DNA of 64,000 nt from Macrosoma leucophasiata (GCA_036365455.1 JAWQUS010000001.1:23855001-23919000), one strand, 5' to 3'; numbered from the stretch's first letter, positions 1 through 11,094 are shown. The notes: a model not told the origin generated them from the letters alone. Numbers and translations: made by a program.

Positions 1-110
1 AAAAACTGGCAAACTTCCATTGGCAAAGCAGGTCATCATTTTTGAAATTTTTGCCCAATAATATAATGGAAAATTCGAAAGATAGCTGAAAACAAAAAAA
101 ATCTGACAAT

Positions 111-366
111 CCCGACAGCAGATTAAAAACGTTCGTAATTAAAAAAAAACTTTTTGTTTTTTTTTTCAAGTTTGCATGATAATTTATAGAGCAAGTTATA
201 CCCGCTGATAATGCGACCGCTCGCGTCGCTGATAAAGTGAGTGTACCCGCTCCCGTCGAAAAAGTAAACAATGTTTGACAAATAGCGAACAAATGTCAGA
301 GTGAGAGGTCCGCCGGCTCTTTTACGTGTTCGCACCTCAGTCATACGATTCAGGGTGCTTTTTGTA
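111..366 (+). repeat. Local direct duplication, unit 1
   Basis: This unit and the one at 591-828 share long blocks, such as GAGCAAGTTATACCCGCTGA and GTGAGTGTACCCGCTCCCG, in the same order and orientation, about 460-480 bases apart. The offset changes along the unit, so indels have accumulated. I estimate identity by eye at about 80-85%. Open frames across it differ between the copies, so I do not read it as coding. It may be a dispersed repeat present twice or a true tandem duplication. Confidence 0.75.
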
Positions 367-590
367 ACTATTATTTGTATTTTGTGATTTCCAATTATTG
401 GAAGAGAGCCGATCAATAAAGTTTTTTTTTTTTAGTACAACGTACCTGTGACATAATCACAGCCTATATTTTTCTGTTTCCACTTCATACTAGTTCTCGC
501 TCGCTTTCCTCTCGCACTTTTCGATCAATATAGTTGAAAATGAAAGAAACTAAAGAATATCCAAAATGGTCACATACAAAAATTAAAATT

Positions 591-828
591 CCCGACAACA
601 GGTTATAAAATAACTTTTGTATTTTTTTTTAAGTTTGCGTTATATGAAGAGCAAGTTATACCCGCTGACAATGCGACCGCGCGCGGCTCTGACAAAGTGA
701 GTGTACCCGCTCCCGACGAAAATAGTAAACTATGTTTGACAAATAGCGAACAGATGTCGGAGTGGGAGGTCCGCTGGCTTTTTTACGTGTTCGCACCTCG
801 TTCGTGCGATACGGGGTGCCTTTTTGGA
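591..828 (+). repeat. Local direct duplication, unit 2
   Basis: This is the second copy of the 111-366 unit. It differs by a shorter poly-T run near its start and scattered substitutions. Both units begin near CCCGACARCAG and end near GGGTGC followed by a T run, which gives a consistent boundary. No target-site duplication is obvious. Confidence 0.75.
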
Positions 829-901
829 AATTTTTTGAAAATTATTTTTACTGTGTTAAAGTATGATGTATTGTTATTTTAAGGTTTTTTCTTATTTAAC
901 G

Positions 902-921
902 TGAGCCCGTCACCGGGCTCA
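902..921. other. Perfect 8-bp hairpin
   Basis: TGAGCCCG and CGGGCTCA are perfect complements around a 4-base loop, TCAC. It lies 75 bases after the second duplication unit and has no counterpart after the first. Its function is unknown; it does not match the histone 3' stem-loop. Confidence 0.6.
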
Positions 922-3349
922 TATACAAAGTCATTCCACAGTTAAGTTATTCCACAGTTTATTGGTTAAAATGCGGGTTAAGTTGAGAGGTATGTTGTAA
1001 TACTGCGATGATGATGCGATTTGTAGCAAGATCGACATTTTAATTTTATTACGTATAATATATTATTACAGTTTTATTTTTTTTATTTTTAAGGCATTCT
1101 GATTTGGTTGTATTAAATCTTTTGTCCTACGAAACACTGATATAAAAAACAATAAAGAAAATATTGATTTTCTATGAAAGGTAGCTTCTGCATGTGAGTA
1201 ATATCATGACATACTCTTTTCTCATTAATCTTGTAGAACTATTATTATCTTTAATATAAGACCATTATTTGTAAATACTCAGAGACTTTTTTTCAATTAT
1301 ATGGCTTTTATTTAAATAGAATGAATTGAATTTTCAGTCTATTATTTCGATTATCGCTAACCCGATGTAACAAGTTTCTAAAACACAGCAAAGTATCATG
1401 ATCTGTTTTATAAAAAAAAAAACAAACATTTTCAAAAGTACCTATCAACAAGCAAACATCAGAACTCATCCTCCGTATCGATAATAACCAAAACCGAGTA
1501 CTCGAGAGCCAACCGAGACGAGCTCGTACCCGTCACTCCCGTCAGCCGCACAATCGATACATCCATCAACAAATCGCGCTAAAGATTGAGATATTTCACT
1601 CGGCCAGGGTGGGAGTGACGGATATATCCCGTAGACACCCGTCAATCATTCGAGATATGATGAGAATTAATATTTCAGACGGCGGACGATCGACGATTCT
1701 TGATACTTTATTCGATTTTGATTTAGTTAGGGAAATCAGTGATTGATGTCGAATTGATGAGCTCTTCGGAACTTTCCGATGAAATTTAGTGAGTAATGCT
1801 TCTATTTTTTGTCAACTCAAACGAGCCTTTGATAATGTAATTCGAAATTCATAAATAAGAGTGTTTATTTTTATAAATTAAAGTATAAATATCTTCATTT
1901 TAGGTACTTAATCAGTGAGATGAAATAAAAAGAAGACTTGCCACATCACTTAAATTGATGCGTATTCACAAAAAGCTTCTCCAAACCTTATGAAATTCAA
2001 ATAAACAATTTACGAGCGTGTATTGAGACATATTTTTGCAATGATCAAAACTTCGTATTTGCCAGAAAAGTGAGCTTACCATCAAAGTAAGTCAGATTTA
2101 TTAAATCAATCAAGAACACGTATTAGGCCACACAGATAGTGCAGTAATTCCCTCGGACAATCGATTTGGCAGAATCTCAGAGTAATGACGTCTTTAGCAA
2201 GTGTGAAAAATTCTATGTGACATCCTTAAGACTGTTGTGACGAGAGACTGACACGTAGAGGTAAAATATACTCTACTGGAATTGATACGGATCATTAACA
2301 AAATTAAATATGAGTCAATTAATAATCCTTTTTATTTTTTAATTATAGCTGTTAGAGCTTGGAGCTTGTTAAACTTGAATCTTCTTACAATTATTTTAAA
2401 ATAGGCAGATAGGTATTGTACGTTATTTGTAACTTCCAATGTAGAAATAAAAAAGTTTAGCTCTCTCTAACATAAAAATAAAAGAGTTTAGCTCTCACTA
2501 GTGTTCGATTCATAATTTTTTAATCAAAAGTTAAAATATTTTTTAAGCTGCAGAATTTTGAAAAATCTGCACCTTGGAAAACTCGATGTTTACTATCAGT
2601 TTTGAACAGATCCGGAGTGAAACTATTTTCATAAAGCTGACAAAAAAAGAAGAATCTAGTAAATAATTGTAAGATTGTTTGTAAGTTATAAAGTACCTAA
2701 AAAAATATTCATTGTTTTACGCGCATTTAACTTTTGTATCCATGTATAACTATGTGACTGACTGCTACAATATAATATAATTAAAACTGTTCGTAATAAT
2801 AAATAATAACGAGTATCAAATGGTTTACTCAATAGGTTCAATTAATTAGGTTTTGTAAGATAATTGCAAATTGTGAGATTTTTGGGTTTTCTCGGGAGGT
2901 AATAAAGATGTAAAGATGAATTAGGCCGATTATATAAGCCACTATCAGCTAATTTTATATTTGCTTATTAACAACTTGGCAGGAGGGTAATGACGTCCCA
3001 ACGATTATGATAATGCGATTCAAGCTGTCATGTGTTTTGCATTTCGGTATCTCGTGAAATGATGCGTCAGATGTAATCATTTCACAAATAAATAGGTCAT
3101 GGTAATGAGTTTTGCTGTGTCGTTTCACTGTCGTCTTGTATAAGCTGTTGACTTGAAGATCCGCCGGCATTTTGTAGTGCAAAAATCAAAGGGGATTTTG
3201 ATTATGGGTCATTATACAGGGATTTTATTCCGCGTTTTGATGTTGGCTTTGTTTTTGTGATGTGGCTATAATTTTGGTGCGTTTTTCGATATCGTCATTG
3301 ATGTAACATATCGACGCGAGCCGCAAGTTGTGAATAAATTAAATCTTCA
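922..3349. other. Unassigned AT-rich sequence
   Basis: No gene or complete repeat is recognised. From 1480 to 1720 the sequence is richer in CpG and has a short inverted pair, CGTCACTCCC near 1529 and GGGAGTGACG near 1611, which could be regulatory. A 33-base imperfect tandem copy of AGTTTAGCTCTC lies near 2454-2500. The open frame on the minus strand at 2955-3182 has no recognisable domain and is probably chance. Confidence 0.5.
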
Positions 3350-3458
3350 GCGCAAAATATCGAACGTCTTACATACCACCCGTATCAAATTTTGATCAAT
3401 ATTTCACCCAAAATTTGATACGGGTGGTATGTAGGTAAGATGTTTGATTGTTTTGCGC
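3350..3458. repeat. Inverted repeat (fold-back or small MITE)
   Basis: The left arm (3350-3394) and right arm (3409-3458) are reverse complements, with a near-perfect inner part (CATACCACCCGTATCAAATT and its complement) and a looser outer part bounded by GCGCAAAA and TTTTGCGC. The loop is 14 bases. Such a compact palindrome suggests a MITE or a snap-back duplication. No target-site duplication was identified. Confidence 0.8.
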
Positions 3459-3678
3459 TCTACACTCTCTGCCTTATAAGTTTTCACGTTATGATAACAT
3501 ACATACAAATATTTGAATCATATCCGAATTCAAATATGCATTTCTTTGATATTGCCTTCCTCTCAATTTGTGACGATATCTACCCACTTTAAATTTGATA
3601 GAATATTTCCTTTTTTTTTCAGTTTTAATCAATTATTTTTATTTAACAAATATAAATATTGTTAGGTACAAACTGAAT

Positions 3679-3950
3679 TACTGGTGGTAGAGCTCCAGTG
3701 ACGGAGTTCGCGCGCGTAGGCACCACCGCGTTACCAAATATACTTGCCGCTAAATGGTAGTGTTCAACACTATCGTGTTCCGGTCAGGTGGTAATGTACG
3801 GCACAGAGGCATAACACCTTAGGCCTCAGGAGTGGTAACGCATTTGCATTTTGACCTTGTTCTTTGTGTGGGTGTCTATAGGCTGCAGTCATCACTTAAC
3901 ATCAATGTGAACTGCATGCTTGCTTACCACTACCATTACATAAAAAAAAA
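3679..3950 (+). mobile_element. SINE-M copy (Metulj-like SINE), nearly full length
   Basis: This is the first copy of the commonest repeat here. A full member begins ACTGGTGGTAGAGCTCCAGT, has a middle block with AAATGGTAGTGTTCAGCAC and a late block TATAGGCTGCAGTCATCACT, and ends GTTTGCCACTTCCATTACAT plus poly-A, about 285 bases in all. Layout and poly-A tail are those of a SINE mobilised in trans by a LINE. I recognise a widespread lepidopteran SINE of the Metulj type, from memory. This copy lacks about 13 bases of the central CCCTGTAATTTCC block. Confidence 0.85.
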
Positions 3951-4326
3951 CTATCAAAACGTCTCCACCGTCTCGTACGTGTACCGCCAATATGAAATCA
4001 ATCAAGTCCGAATATCCCCCTTCTGGGAGGGGGCGCGGGGGGCAGTCCCCTTGACCTGTCATTGTTTACTTTACAGCTGCTGTGACGTTTGATTGATAGG
4101 TGCGTCGAACCCGTTTTGATACTTTTGGTAATGATAATTCCGTACTTGGTGGAAATAAGGTCAAAGTATTGAAGTGTCAACATTTATCAAATTTTCGATT
4201 ATTGATGTGTGATAAGCGATTCGATTGTTAAAGACATTTGATACGTAGGTATATATTATATAAGGAAATTATATTCGAATCTTCCGGAAAATGGACTGTA
4301 GAACGTAATTTCACTCTTGTAATCCT
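3951..4326. other. Unassigned sequence between SINEs
   Basis: A G/C-rich patch (4015-4055) with a GGGAGGGGGCGCGGGGGGCA run and CAGTCCCCTTGACCTGTC is the only notable content. A related CAGTCCCCTTACCTAC appears near 4582, so it may be part of a dispersed repeat. Confidence 0.4.
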
Positions 4327-4428
4327 GGAAGGGGCAGGAAGAGGTAAATGCATGCATTCAAGCATAGACGCAAACACCCACGAGCTGCCAGTTACGTTTT
4401 GGCCCATGTAACAGGTGGCGAACCTATT
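4327..4428 (-). mobile_element. tRNA-SINE1 fragment (3' part)
   Basis: Read on the minus strand this matches the 3' half of the tRNA-derived SINE at 6550-6884: the ACATGGGYCAAAACGTAAC block, the GCATGTATGC block and the CCTCTGCC end. The tRNA head is missing. It abuts a 5'-truncated SINE-M copy, which may have replaced the head. Confidence 0.7.
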
Positions 4429-4550
4429 AACGCATTTGCATTTTGACCTTTGTCTTTGTGTAGGCGTCTATAGGCTGCAGTCATCACTTAACATCAATGT
4501 GAACTGCATTCTTGTTTGGCACTTTTATTACATAAAAAAAAAAAAAAAAC
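4429..4550 (+). mobile_element. SINE-M copy, 5'-truncated
   Basis: Only the last 120 bases are present, from the AACGCATTTGCATTTTGACC block to a 15-base poly-A. The truncation point coincides with the end of the tRNA-SINE1 fragment. Confidence 0.8.
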
Positions 4551-4811
4551 TGTTACTATCGCCAAAAATATTTTTTCACGCCAGTCCCCTTACCTACAGT
4601 TTTTGTTTGCTCAATATTACTAACAGTATCTGTTAGACACTTGATACATTAATTTAAAATTATAATTTAATTCAAACAAATAAGTATTTAAGATAGACTT
4701 CCATACCAACAAGCGCCCCTTTGCAGATGTACGTAACCCTTCGTGCACGAGTCCGACTCGCACTTGATCGGTTTCTTTTTCATAAATATCGCAAAAAGAC
4801 TAACATTTATA

Positions 4812-5103
4812 CACTACTTTTGAACTGGTGGTAAAGCTCCAGTGACGGATCTCACGAGCGTTGGCATCACCGCATTACCTTATATACTTGCCGCTAAATG
4901 GTAGTGTTCAGCACTACCGTGTTCCGGTCAGGTGGTAATGTAAGGTCCTGTAGGTAATTTCCAGCACAAAGGCATAACACCTTAGGCCTCAGGAGTGGTA
5001 ACGCATCTACATTTTGACCTTGGTCTTTGAGTGGATGTCTATAGGCTGCAGACATCACTTAACATCCATGTTAACTGCATGCTTATTTGCACTTATATTA
5101 TAT
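4812..5103 (+). mobile_element. SINE-M copy with 13-base target-site duplication
   Basis: The copy is flanked by perfect direct repeats ACTAACATTTATA at 4799-4811 and 5104-5116. The first recognisable SINE base is near 4824, so about 12 extra bases sit between the duplication and the SINE start. The 3' end is degenerate (CTTATATTATAT instead of poly-A). The 13-base duplication is what LINE-type target-primed insertion produces. Confidence 0.85.
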
Positions 5104-5116
5104 ACTAACATTTATA

Positions 5117-5448
5117 GGTACCTACATTCCAAAAAACAAATCACAAACCCAAGCATAACTACACATTCAAACCTACACAATCGAGAGTGCAATTAAAATA
5201 TATAAGCTACATGTCAATTAATGTTAAAATGTGTCAATCAGAACAGACGGACAGACCTTACGCGTTGTTTTTATGTTATTAATCAATCATGCACCCAACA
5301 AACCAGCACTAATTGATCCATCGGCCCGAACACGTTCTTACCTGGGAAACAAAATAATTAAGTGTTAGATTATATCTCAATTTTAATGCTTATTGATTAT
5401 GAATTATAATTAAAATAATCATTAATTTTCATGTACAACATATATATT
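5117..5448. other. Unassigned AT-rich sequence
   Basis: I see no repeat, RNA or coding signal in these 330 bases. Confidence 0.4.
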
Positions 5449-5693
5449 TTTTATGTAATTGAAGTGGCAAACAAGCATGCAGACACCCACACAAAGACCG
5501 AGGTCAAAATCCAGATGCGTTACCACTCCTGAGGCCTAAGGTGTTATGCCTCTGTGCCGGAAATTACAAGGCCATTCATTACCACCTGACCGGAACACGA
5601 TAGTGCTGAACACTACCATTTAGCGGCAAGTTTATTAGGTAATGCGGTGGTGCCTACGCCCACGAGCTCCGTCACTGGAGCTCTACCACCAGT
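5449..5693 (-). mobile_element. SINE-M copy with internal deletion
   Basis: Minus-strand copy with intact 5' end. About 36 bases between the GCATGCAG and ACACCC blocks are missing, removing the segment that holds the ATGTTAAGTGATGACTGCAG motif. Confidence 0.85.
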
Positions 5694-5796
5694 AAAAATT
5701 ATAGATATATTTATAGATTATGCATTTTAATTAAAGAAAACATCACGTCCGCTGAAAAGCTGGACTAAAGCTCAAGAAGCCCAATTATGTATTTAT

Positions 5797-6078
5797 ATAT
5801 GTATGTATGTATCTTCACGCCAGGTCCCTAACGGGGTAGGCAGAGAGTGTAGAGCGCCAGACATCCCGGTTCTGACAAACCTCTCGTGCCTCGTCTACCT
5901 TCATCATTCTCTTCATACATGCACGCCGATTCCTAAGACTTTTGACCCCACCATCAGACAGAACTCGACCTATTTGGTCATGGTAGGTCTTCCTGGGCCT
6001 CTGCAACCATCCACATTCGCATTGTATATCTGTTTAGTCATTCGCTCATTCGACATTCTTTCTATATGCCCGTATTTA
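5797..6078 (-). pseudogene. LINE-A 3' fragment (reverse transcriptase C-terminus)
   Basis: On the minus strand the sequence encodes motifs typical of the region after the reverse transcriptase domain of non-LTR retrotransposons: GHIERM, then RMTKQIYNANV, then a GR-rich stretch, and after a frame change KSLRNRRACMKRMMKVDEAR and YPVRDLA before a stop. The non-coding end is a run of ATAC units seen as GTATGTATGTATC on the plus strand. The copy is 5'-truncated and frame-broken. The clade is not assigned; it is distinct from the RTE copies at 17.5 kb. Confidence 0.75.
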
Positions 6079-6284
6079 TATATAATTGGGCTAAATATAT
6101 ATATGGGTTCGCCCGGTAACAATGAATGCAATAATTATAGCCTATGTCAATATGGTGAAAGAATTCGTGAAATCGGTCCAGTAGTTTTGTGTGAAAACGT
6201 TACAAACATACATTCAACAACACAAAAAATGTTTACCCTTTATAATATAGCACATTATTATTATATAGATATATGTATGACCCG

Positions 6285-6402
6285 CATTAACTATCACAGA
6301 GACGTAACCAGACGGCAACGCATCTGTATTTTGACCTCTGTTTATGACTAAATAACCATGTGAACTGCATGCTTGTGCAAACCCTCGTTGCATAAAAAAA
6401 GT
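6285..6402 (+). mobile_element. Old SINE-M fragment
   Basis: A diverged 3' portion with AACTATCACAGAGACGTAAC, CAACGCATCTGTATTTTGAC and GTGAACTGCATGCTTGTG before poly-A. The TATCACAGAGA wording marks an older subfamily, also seen near 31.6 and 51.8 kb. Confidence 0.65.
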
Positions 6403-6549
6403 ATAAGTCATATTGTGACCCAAATTGACAATATTTTCGTTAATTAACATCAAATTATGATTTATATTGAATCGAAACGTCAAAGTAAATTTCAAAAACC
6501 ATTCATTTTCATACGTAAAACTCAAATTACATACAATTACAACTAGTTT

Positions 6550-6884
6550 TAATTAACTGCCCCAGTAGCCTAGTGGTAGCAGGCCACTACTACTACGCTG
6601 GAGGTCCTGGGTTCGATTCCCGAGTCGGGGACTATCAGAGATAACGGTTTAAAATCCTTTATCTCTGGTTCTATTGGGATTTTTCCATTTTCTGGAAGTT
6701 TCCCAGATCTCGGAGTTTGGTAATGTGCCCGGAGATGTCAACAGGCTCGCCACCTGTTACATGGGTCAAAACGTAACCGGCGAATCGTGGGTGTTTGCAT
6801 GTATGCTTCAATGCATGCATTTGCCTCTGCCTACCCCTTCGGGGATTACGGGCGTGAAGTAACGTTTTTTTTATTTATTTTTTT
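6550..6884 (+). mobile_element. tRNA-SINE1, full length with 12-base target-site duplication
   Basis: The head (6559-6632) is tRNA-like, with an A-box match TAGCCTAGTGG and a B-box match GGGTTCGATTCCC, the internal RNA polymerase III promoter. The body carries TATCAGAGATAACGG and CCTTTATCTCTGGTTCTAT, and the 3' end reads CTCTGCCTACCCC then GGCGTGAAG before a T-rich tail. Perfect direct repeats TACAACTAGTTT lie at 6538-6549 and 6885-6896. The 3' end resembles that of LINE-A, the likely source of its mobilisation machinery. Confidence 0.85.
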
Positions 6885-6896
6885 TACAACTAGTTT

Positions 6897-8329
6897 ACGA
6901 GCAACTATAAAAAACAAGCAGAGGCGCGCAACATTTTCACGACGCCCATTTAATTTAATTAAAAATCATAGCGTCCAATACAAAACATTCAACCGACCAA
7001 GTCAAAAAGAATCCACCGACGCTTAGTTCCGAAAAAAATATCCCCTATTCCGTACGAGTCGAGTTATAGTCACTTGCTCAGTTATTGCCCTAACAAAATG
7101 GCCTATCTGCCGTCTCTCTCGCACCCACCCAAAGGCGCCTCTAGAACAATGCGGGAGTGCTAAAATTTTATTCTCAGTGCACGTGGCCCACCGAGGCCTG
7201 CATTATGCAGACTTACGTTAACTAAAAAGAAAGATAAGTGCATATTTATACTATCCGAACGCGATATTTCGCCGCGACCGTCAGTGTAAAGTGTTCGATT
7301 ACGATTTAATGTCGTGGCGGTTCGAAATTTAAAATCTGTAGTTGGGTAGCGCGAGGGAATCTGTGCCGTAGGGGGTGGGTATAGGGTGTGAATTGGTGAG
7401 TTCGGGTGCGGATATATAAGTCGGTTGGGAGTCGCGTCGGGAGCGCCGCGAGGTCGTTACGTTACTGCAACGGAGCCTAGAAGTAGTCGGTAGAATGTGA
7501 CGGCGCGCTGCTGTCATATATTTGTTTAAATAAGCACCACTACAATGCCGTGTTACTGCATTCTGTATCATTAAGCTGTTTGTTATGAGATGAAGATAGT
7601 TTCAGTGTTTGATATGAGAGTACGTGTGTAGTGCGAGTTAATTTGAATTATCATAGCGTATAATTTGTATATTATGCAGTTCGTGTTTGGTTATGGGAAG
7701 ACGTACCTAAATGCTAACTGTTATAAAGTTATATTATTTCGTTTTAAAAAATGGATGCGTATTCTTTGATGTACTTACATATTTATTTACACTTTAATCC
7801 TAAACTTGAAATACGTACCTACATAAGGCATTCTTTGACTGAAAAGTGTATATGATTTAAAATAAAACTAACTCTACATTTGGGGAATTCATTATAAATC
7901 ATATATAGTCTTTACCCAACTGTTTTTATTGGTACGAATACACATATTAGCTATGCAGAGAATATCGTGTAACAAAATCTTAAAACTTTTTTTTTTACTA
8001 GAATCCTATTGTATACTTAGTTATAGATCGATCAGTAGGTTTTAGTGAAATATTTAGCTTAAAAGTGCATTTTTTGTCAGATGCAAGTGTCAACTTCTCT
8101 GCCAGCTAAACGGTGGTATTTGGACGTATGAATAAAATCACGGTGATAGTACATTTAACGGCTTTAAAAGAAAAACGATCACGTCTAAATAGACTCAATA
8201 AGTTTACGAGCCAAAGTCTATCAAATTATGAAATGTAATTAGACAAACACTACATTGCGCATGTCCCGACACGCAGTTGGCTGGTATTTTATTTTGCGAC
8301 GATTATAAATATTCTCATTATTGTATTGA
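6897..8329. other. Unassigned sequence with a CpG-richer segment
   Basis: Positions 7080-7620 are richer in G, C and CpG than the surroundings and carry no recognised repeat, unlike most of the window. This is where I would look first for a host first exon or regulatory element. The minus-strand open frame at 7329-7571 shows no domain. The rest is AT-rich with nothing recognised. Confidence 0.4.
7243..7288 (+). promoter_or_regulatory. Possible core promoter (weak)
   Basis: TATTTATA at 7243-7250 precedes TCAGTGTAAA at 7281-7290, an arthropod initiator-like TCAGT. The spacing of about 37 bases is longer than the usual 30. The GC-richer sequence that follows would be a 5' untranslated exon; a donor-like GTACGT occurs at 7619. 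All of this could be chance. Confidence 0.2.
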
Positions 8330-8437
8330 AGGTAGATGAGGCACGGGAGGTGTGTCAGGACCGGGATATCTGGCGCTCAACACTCTCTGCCTACCCCGTT
8401 AGGAACCTGGCGTGAAGATACATACGTACATACATAT
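8330..8437 (+). pseudogene. LINE-A 3' fragment
   Basis: Plus-strand copy encoding VDEAREVCQDRDIWRSTLSA then YPVRNLA and a stop, followed by an untranslated end of ACATAC-type units. Only the last 110 bases of the element survive. Confidence 0.75.
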
Positions 8438-8994
8438 TATTGTACAAATTATAAAATATTTAATAAAATGTTCTCAACAACTGACATTATAGTAGGCGGC
8501 ATTTTAGGTAATACATAGCGGGTCGCGATTTTTTTAAACGTGTTTGGCGCCAAATAAATCACGTGTAGCTTACGATACAAAGCCAAGTTAGTGAAATATG
8601 TTTCACTTATGTTAATAATATAACTGTGACTTGATTATGCTGTTGGCGCAAACGTTGGCTCAAATTATGCTATTAGCTTATGAACTTTGACGTGTAAATC
8701 AATAATCATGTTATTTCCATTGATAAAAACTTTGGTATTCCCAAATAATCTATCTGATATTTATTTCTCACAAGTAACATTTTGAATTAATTAGTATTTA
8801 TGTTTTGAATTCCATGTCCATAATACTGACCAACTATGCCTTGTCCTTTGGCATTATTTAGGATTATTACTTAGCTCCAGAGATGCTACTCGGTAATCTT
8901 TCACCAAAAAAGCCCCACCAGTCTCACCAGAATATTAAACCTGAAGCTTCAGGCAAGCTTTAGTGGACAAATAAGGCTACAAAGTTATCAAGAC
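8438..8994. other. Unassigned AT-rich sequence
   Basis: No feature recognised. Confidence 0.4.
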
Positions 8995-9276
8995 ACTGGT
9001 GGTGGAGTTCCAGGGCAGGAGATCGAGGGCGTAGGCACACCGCACTACCTAATTTATCTGCCGCTAAATGGTAGTGTTCAGCTCTATCGTTTTCGGGTCA
9101 GGTGGTAATGTACGGCCCTGTAATTTCCGGCACAGAGGCATGACACCTTAGGCCTCAGGAGTGGTAACGCATCTGCATTTTGACCTTGGTCTTAGTGTGG
9201 GTGTCTATAGGCTGCAGTCATCACTTAACATCAATGTAAACTGCATGCTTGTTTGCCACTTCCATTACATAAAAAA
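8995..9276 (+). mobile_element. SINE-M copy, full length
   Basis: Both ends are present. The 5' block is diverged (GGAGTTCCAGGGCAGGAGAT), which suggests moderate age. The poly-A is short. No target-site duplication found. Confidence 0.85.
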
Positions 9277-9431
9277 GCTGAGAATATAATAACCAACCAA
9301 AAACCGAGCATGAATTTGTCGCACAGCTTAAGAAAGGACTTAAGGATTCATATTTTTTACGTGTAGGTAGTTGAAAAGTTTATACTGTTTGTATCTCTTG
9401 AAAACAAAGGTATTTTCTTTTCAATTTTCCC

Positions 9432-9683
9432 GAAACAGCGCCATCTAGTTGAAAATTAAAACTTAAAATCTCACCGGAGTGACCGAGACAAATCGGTGAA
9501 GAATAAGTGAAATATAGAATCCGGAGCCGCTCCAGAATATATTTCGCTCACGTTTCTAAAACAGCGCCATCTAGTTGAAAATTAAAACTTAAAATCTCAC
9601 CGGAGTGACCGAGACAAATCGGTGAAGAGTAAGTGAAATATAGAATCCGGAGCCGCTCCAGAATATATTTCACTCACGTTTCT
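9432..9683 (+). repeat. Tandem duplication, two 126-base units
   Basis: Unit 1 (9432-9557) and unit 2 (9558-9683) are nearly identical; the visible differences are a handful of single bases, including GAATAAGTG against GAGTAAGTG and TTTCGCTCAC against TTTCACTCAC. Each contains AACAGCGCCATCTAGTTGAA and ends CACGTTTCT. The near-identity implies a recent duplication. The unit itself has no recognised identity. Confidence 0.95.
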
Positions 9684-10615
9684 CAGTAATATTACCTCAT
9701 TAATCCAGATTTTGAATAGCACCTGAAAACCCCTTACATTCACGACCTGAGTTACATGTTTGGTCCAGTTAATTTGGTGAGCTCATTGCATAAATACCTA
9801 TTCGCTGATGCCACTCGATTTAACCCAGCCATTTTAACCCTGATTAATTTAGGAAATACTAAACAAATGCTTAAAAAATACATTACGGCTGATATTCATC
9901 AATATATTTTGTTCTATAAAGATCCATTAACGTACGCTAGTAAGCTTCAAAATATAACTAGTGAGTTGTGAGCTATAAGTGCAGGTCACAGGTACATGTA
10001 CCTACTCTCATAGGCATTAGTTGCTAGAGTAAGCTAAGAATGTATATATTGATGTTGCATTCATGCAACCCATCATTACAACCACACAAAATTATAATAA
10101 TATGCATTTAAATTCATGAGCGAACTAAAATCAAAAGCAAAATAGCTGTTCACCAAAAAACTATAAAAAAAATGATAAAGTGGTAACGGTTGCCCAACAT
10201 CACGCTCATAAAACTCTATGACGAATCATCAGCGTTTGATTTGGCACTTTAGACATCCACCTACGCTTCTTAAAACGTCTTGTTCGCAGTTGGACGTCTA
10301 TCTGATCTTTAGGTGTGTTAAGATGTGCTAAAAACTGTTATTTGTGATTGAGGTGGAACTTAAAGAGGAGAAGAAAAATGAAATGGATAAATATAAAAGT
10401 GCTTTACTTCATATCAGGTCACATAATCACTTCATTCCTGTCCCTTAAGTCTTAGGCTACCCAAGCATGCGTTGCAATTGCAACCACTTTTTGACTATGT
10501 GTTTTGTACATGGAAGCTTGAAGCTGACCACTCTTTCAGTCACCCGGTTTCAGATCTAACTGAATGAATACTCGAGATACTGCTGAACTACCACAGTAAT
10601 TAAATATTTCAAATT
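9684..10615. other. Unassigned sequence
   Basis: A 71-codon open frame at 9756-9971 lacks any recognised domain and splice context and is probably chance. Nothing else is recognised. Confidence 0.4.
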
Positions 10616-10897
10616 GTTTTAGGTAATGGAAGTGGCAAACAAGCATGCAGTTCACATTGATGTTAAGTGATGACTGCAGCCTATAGACACTTACACAAAG
10701 ACCAAGGTCAAAATGCAGATGCGTTACCACTCCTGAGGTCTAAGGTGTTATGCCTCTGTGCCGGAAATTACAGGGCCGTACATTACCATCTGATCAAAAC
10801 ACAATAGTGCTGCACACTACCATTTAGTTGCAAGTATATTAGGTAATGCGGTGGTGCCTACGCCCGCGAGCTCCGTCACTGGAGCTCTACCACCAGT
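10616..10897 (-). mobile_element. SINE-M copy, full length
   Basis: Complete minus-strand copy close to consensus, with a short T run at the tail side. A few changes are seen (CATTTAGTTGCAAG, CATCTGATCAAAACACAATA). Confidence 0.88.
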
Positions 10898-11024
10898 AAA
10901 AATCTATGATTTAAAGTTGTTTTTATCACGATTTCTCTACTAACAAGCCTCTTCACCATATTTTGACAGTCTTTTATTTCAAAACACTTCTTTGGAAAAA
11001 ATGTATCACCTGAATCACGTACTT

Positions 11025-11094
11025 CCTGATCTAGGGATTGAAACCAGACTCTCGGATCAGTGGTGGCCGTTTAAACCACTTGGTCACCAACGTA
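11025..11094 (-). repeat. tRNA-like fragment (tRNA-derived SINE head)
   Basis: On the minus strand the sequence reads GGTGACCAAGTGGTTTAAAC, an A-box-like match, and ends CTGGTTTCAATCCC, a degraded B box. The layout resembles a class II tRNA (Leu/Ser type). No SINE body is recognised next to it. Confidence 0.45.

Noticed and set aside
111..828. LTR pair of a retrotransposon
   Set aside because: The units lack TG...CA ends, primer site or polypurine tract, and are separated by only about 225 bases.
5803..6351. 182-codon open frame, the longest on the plus strand
   Set aside because: It runs antisense through the LINE-A fragment and into an old SINE-M; the real coding remnant is on the other strand.
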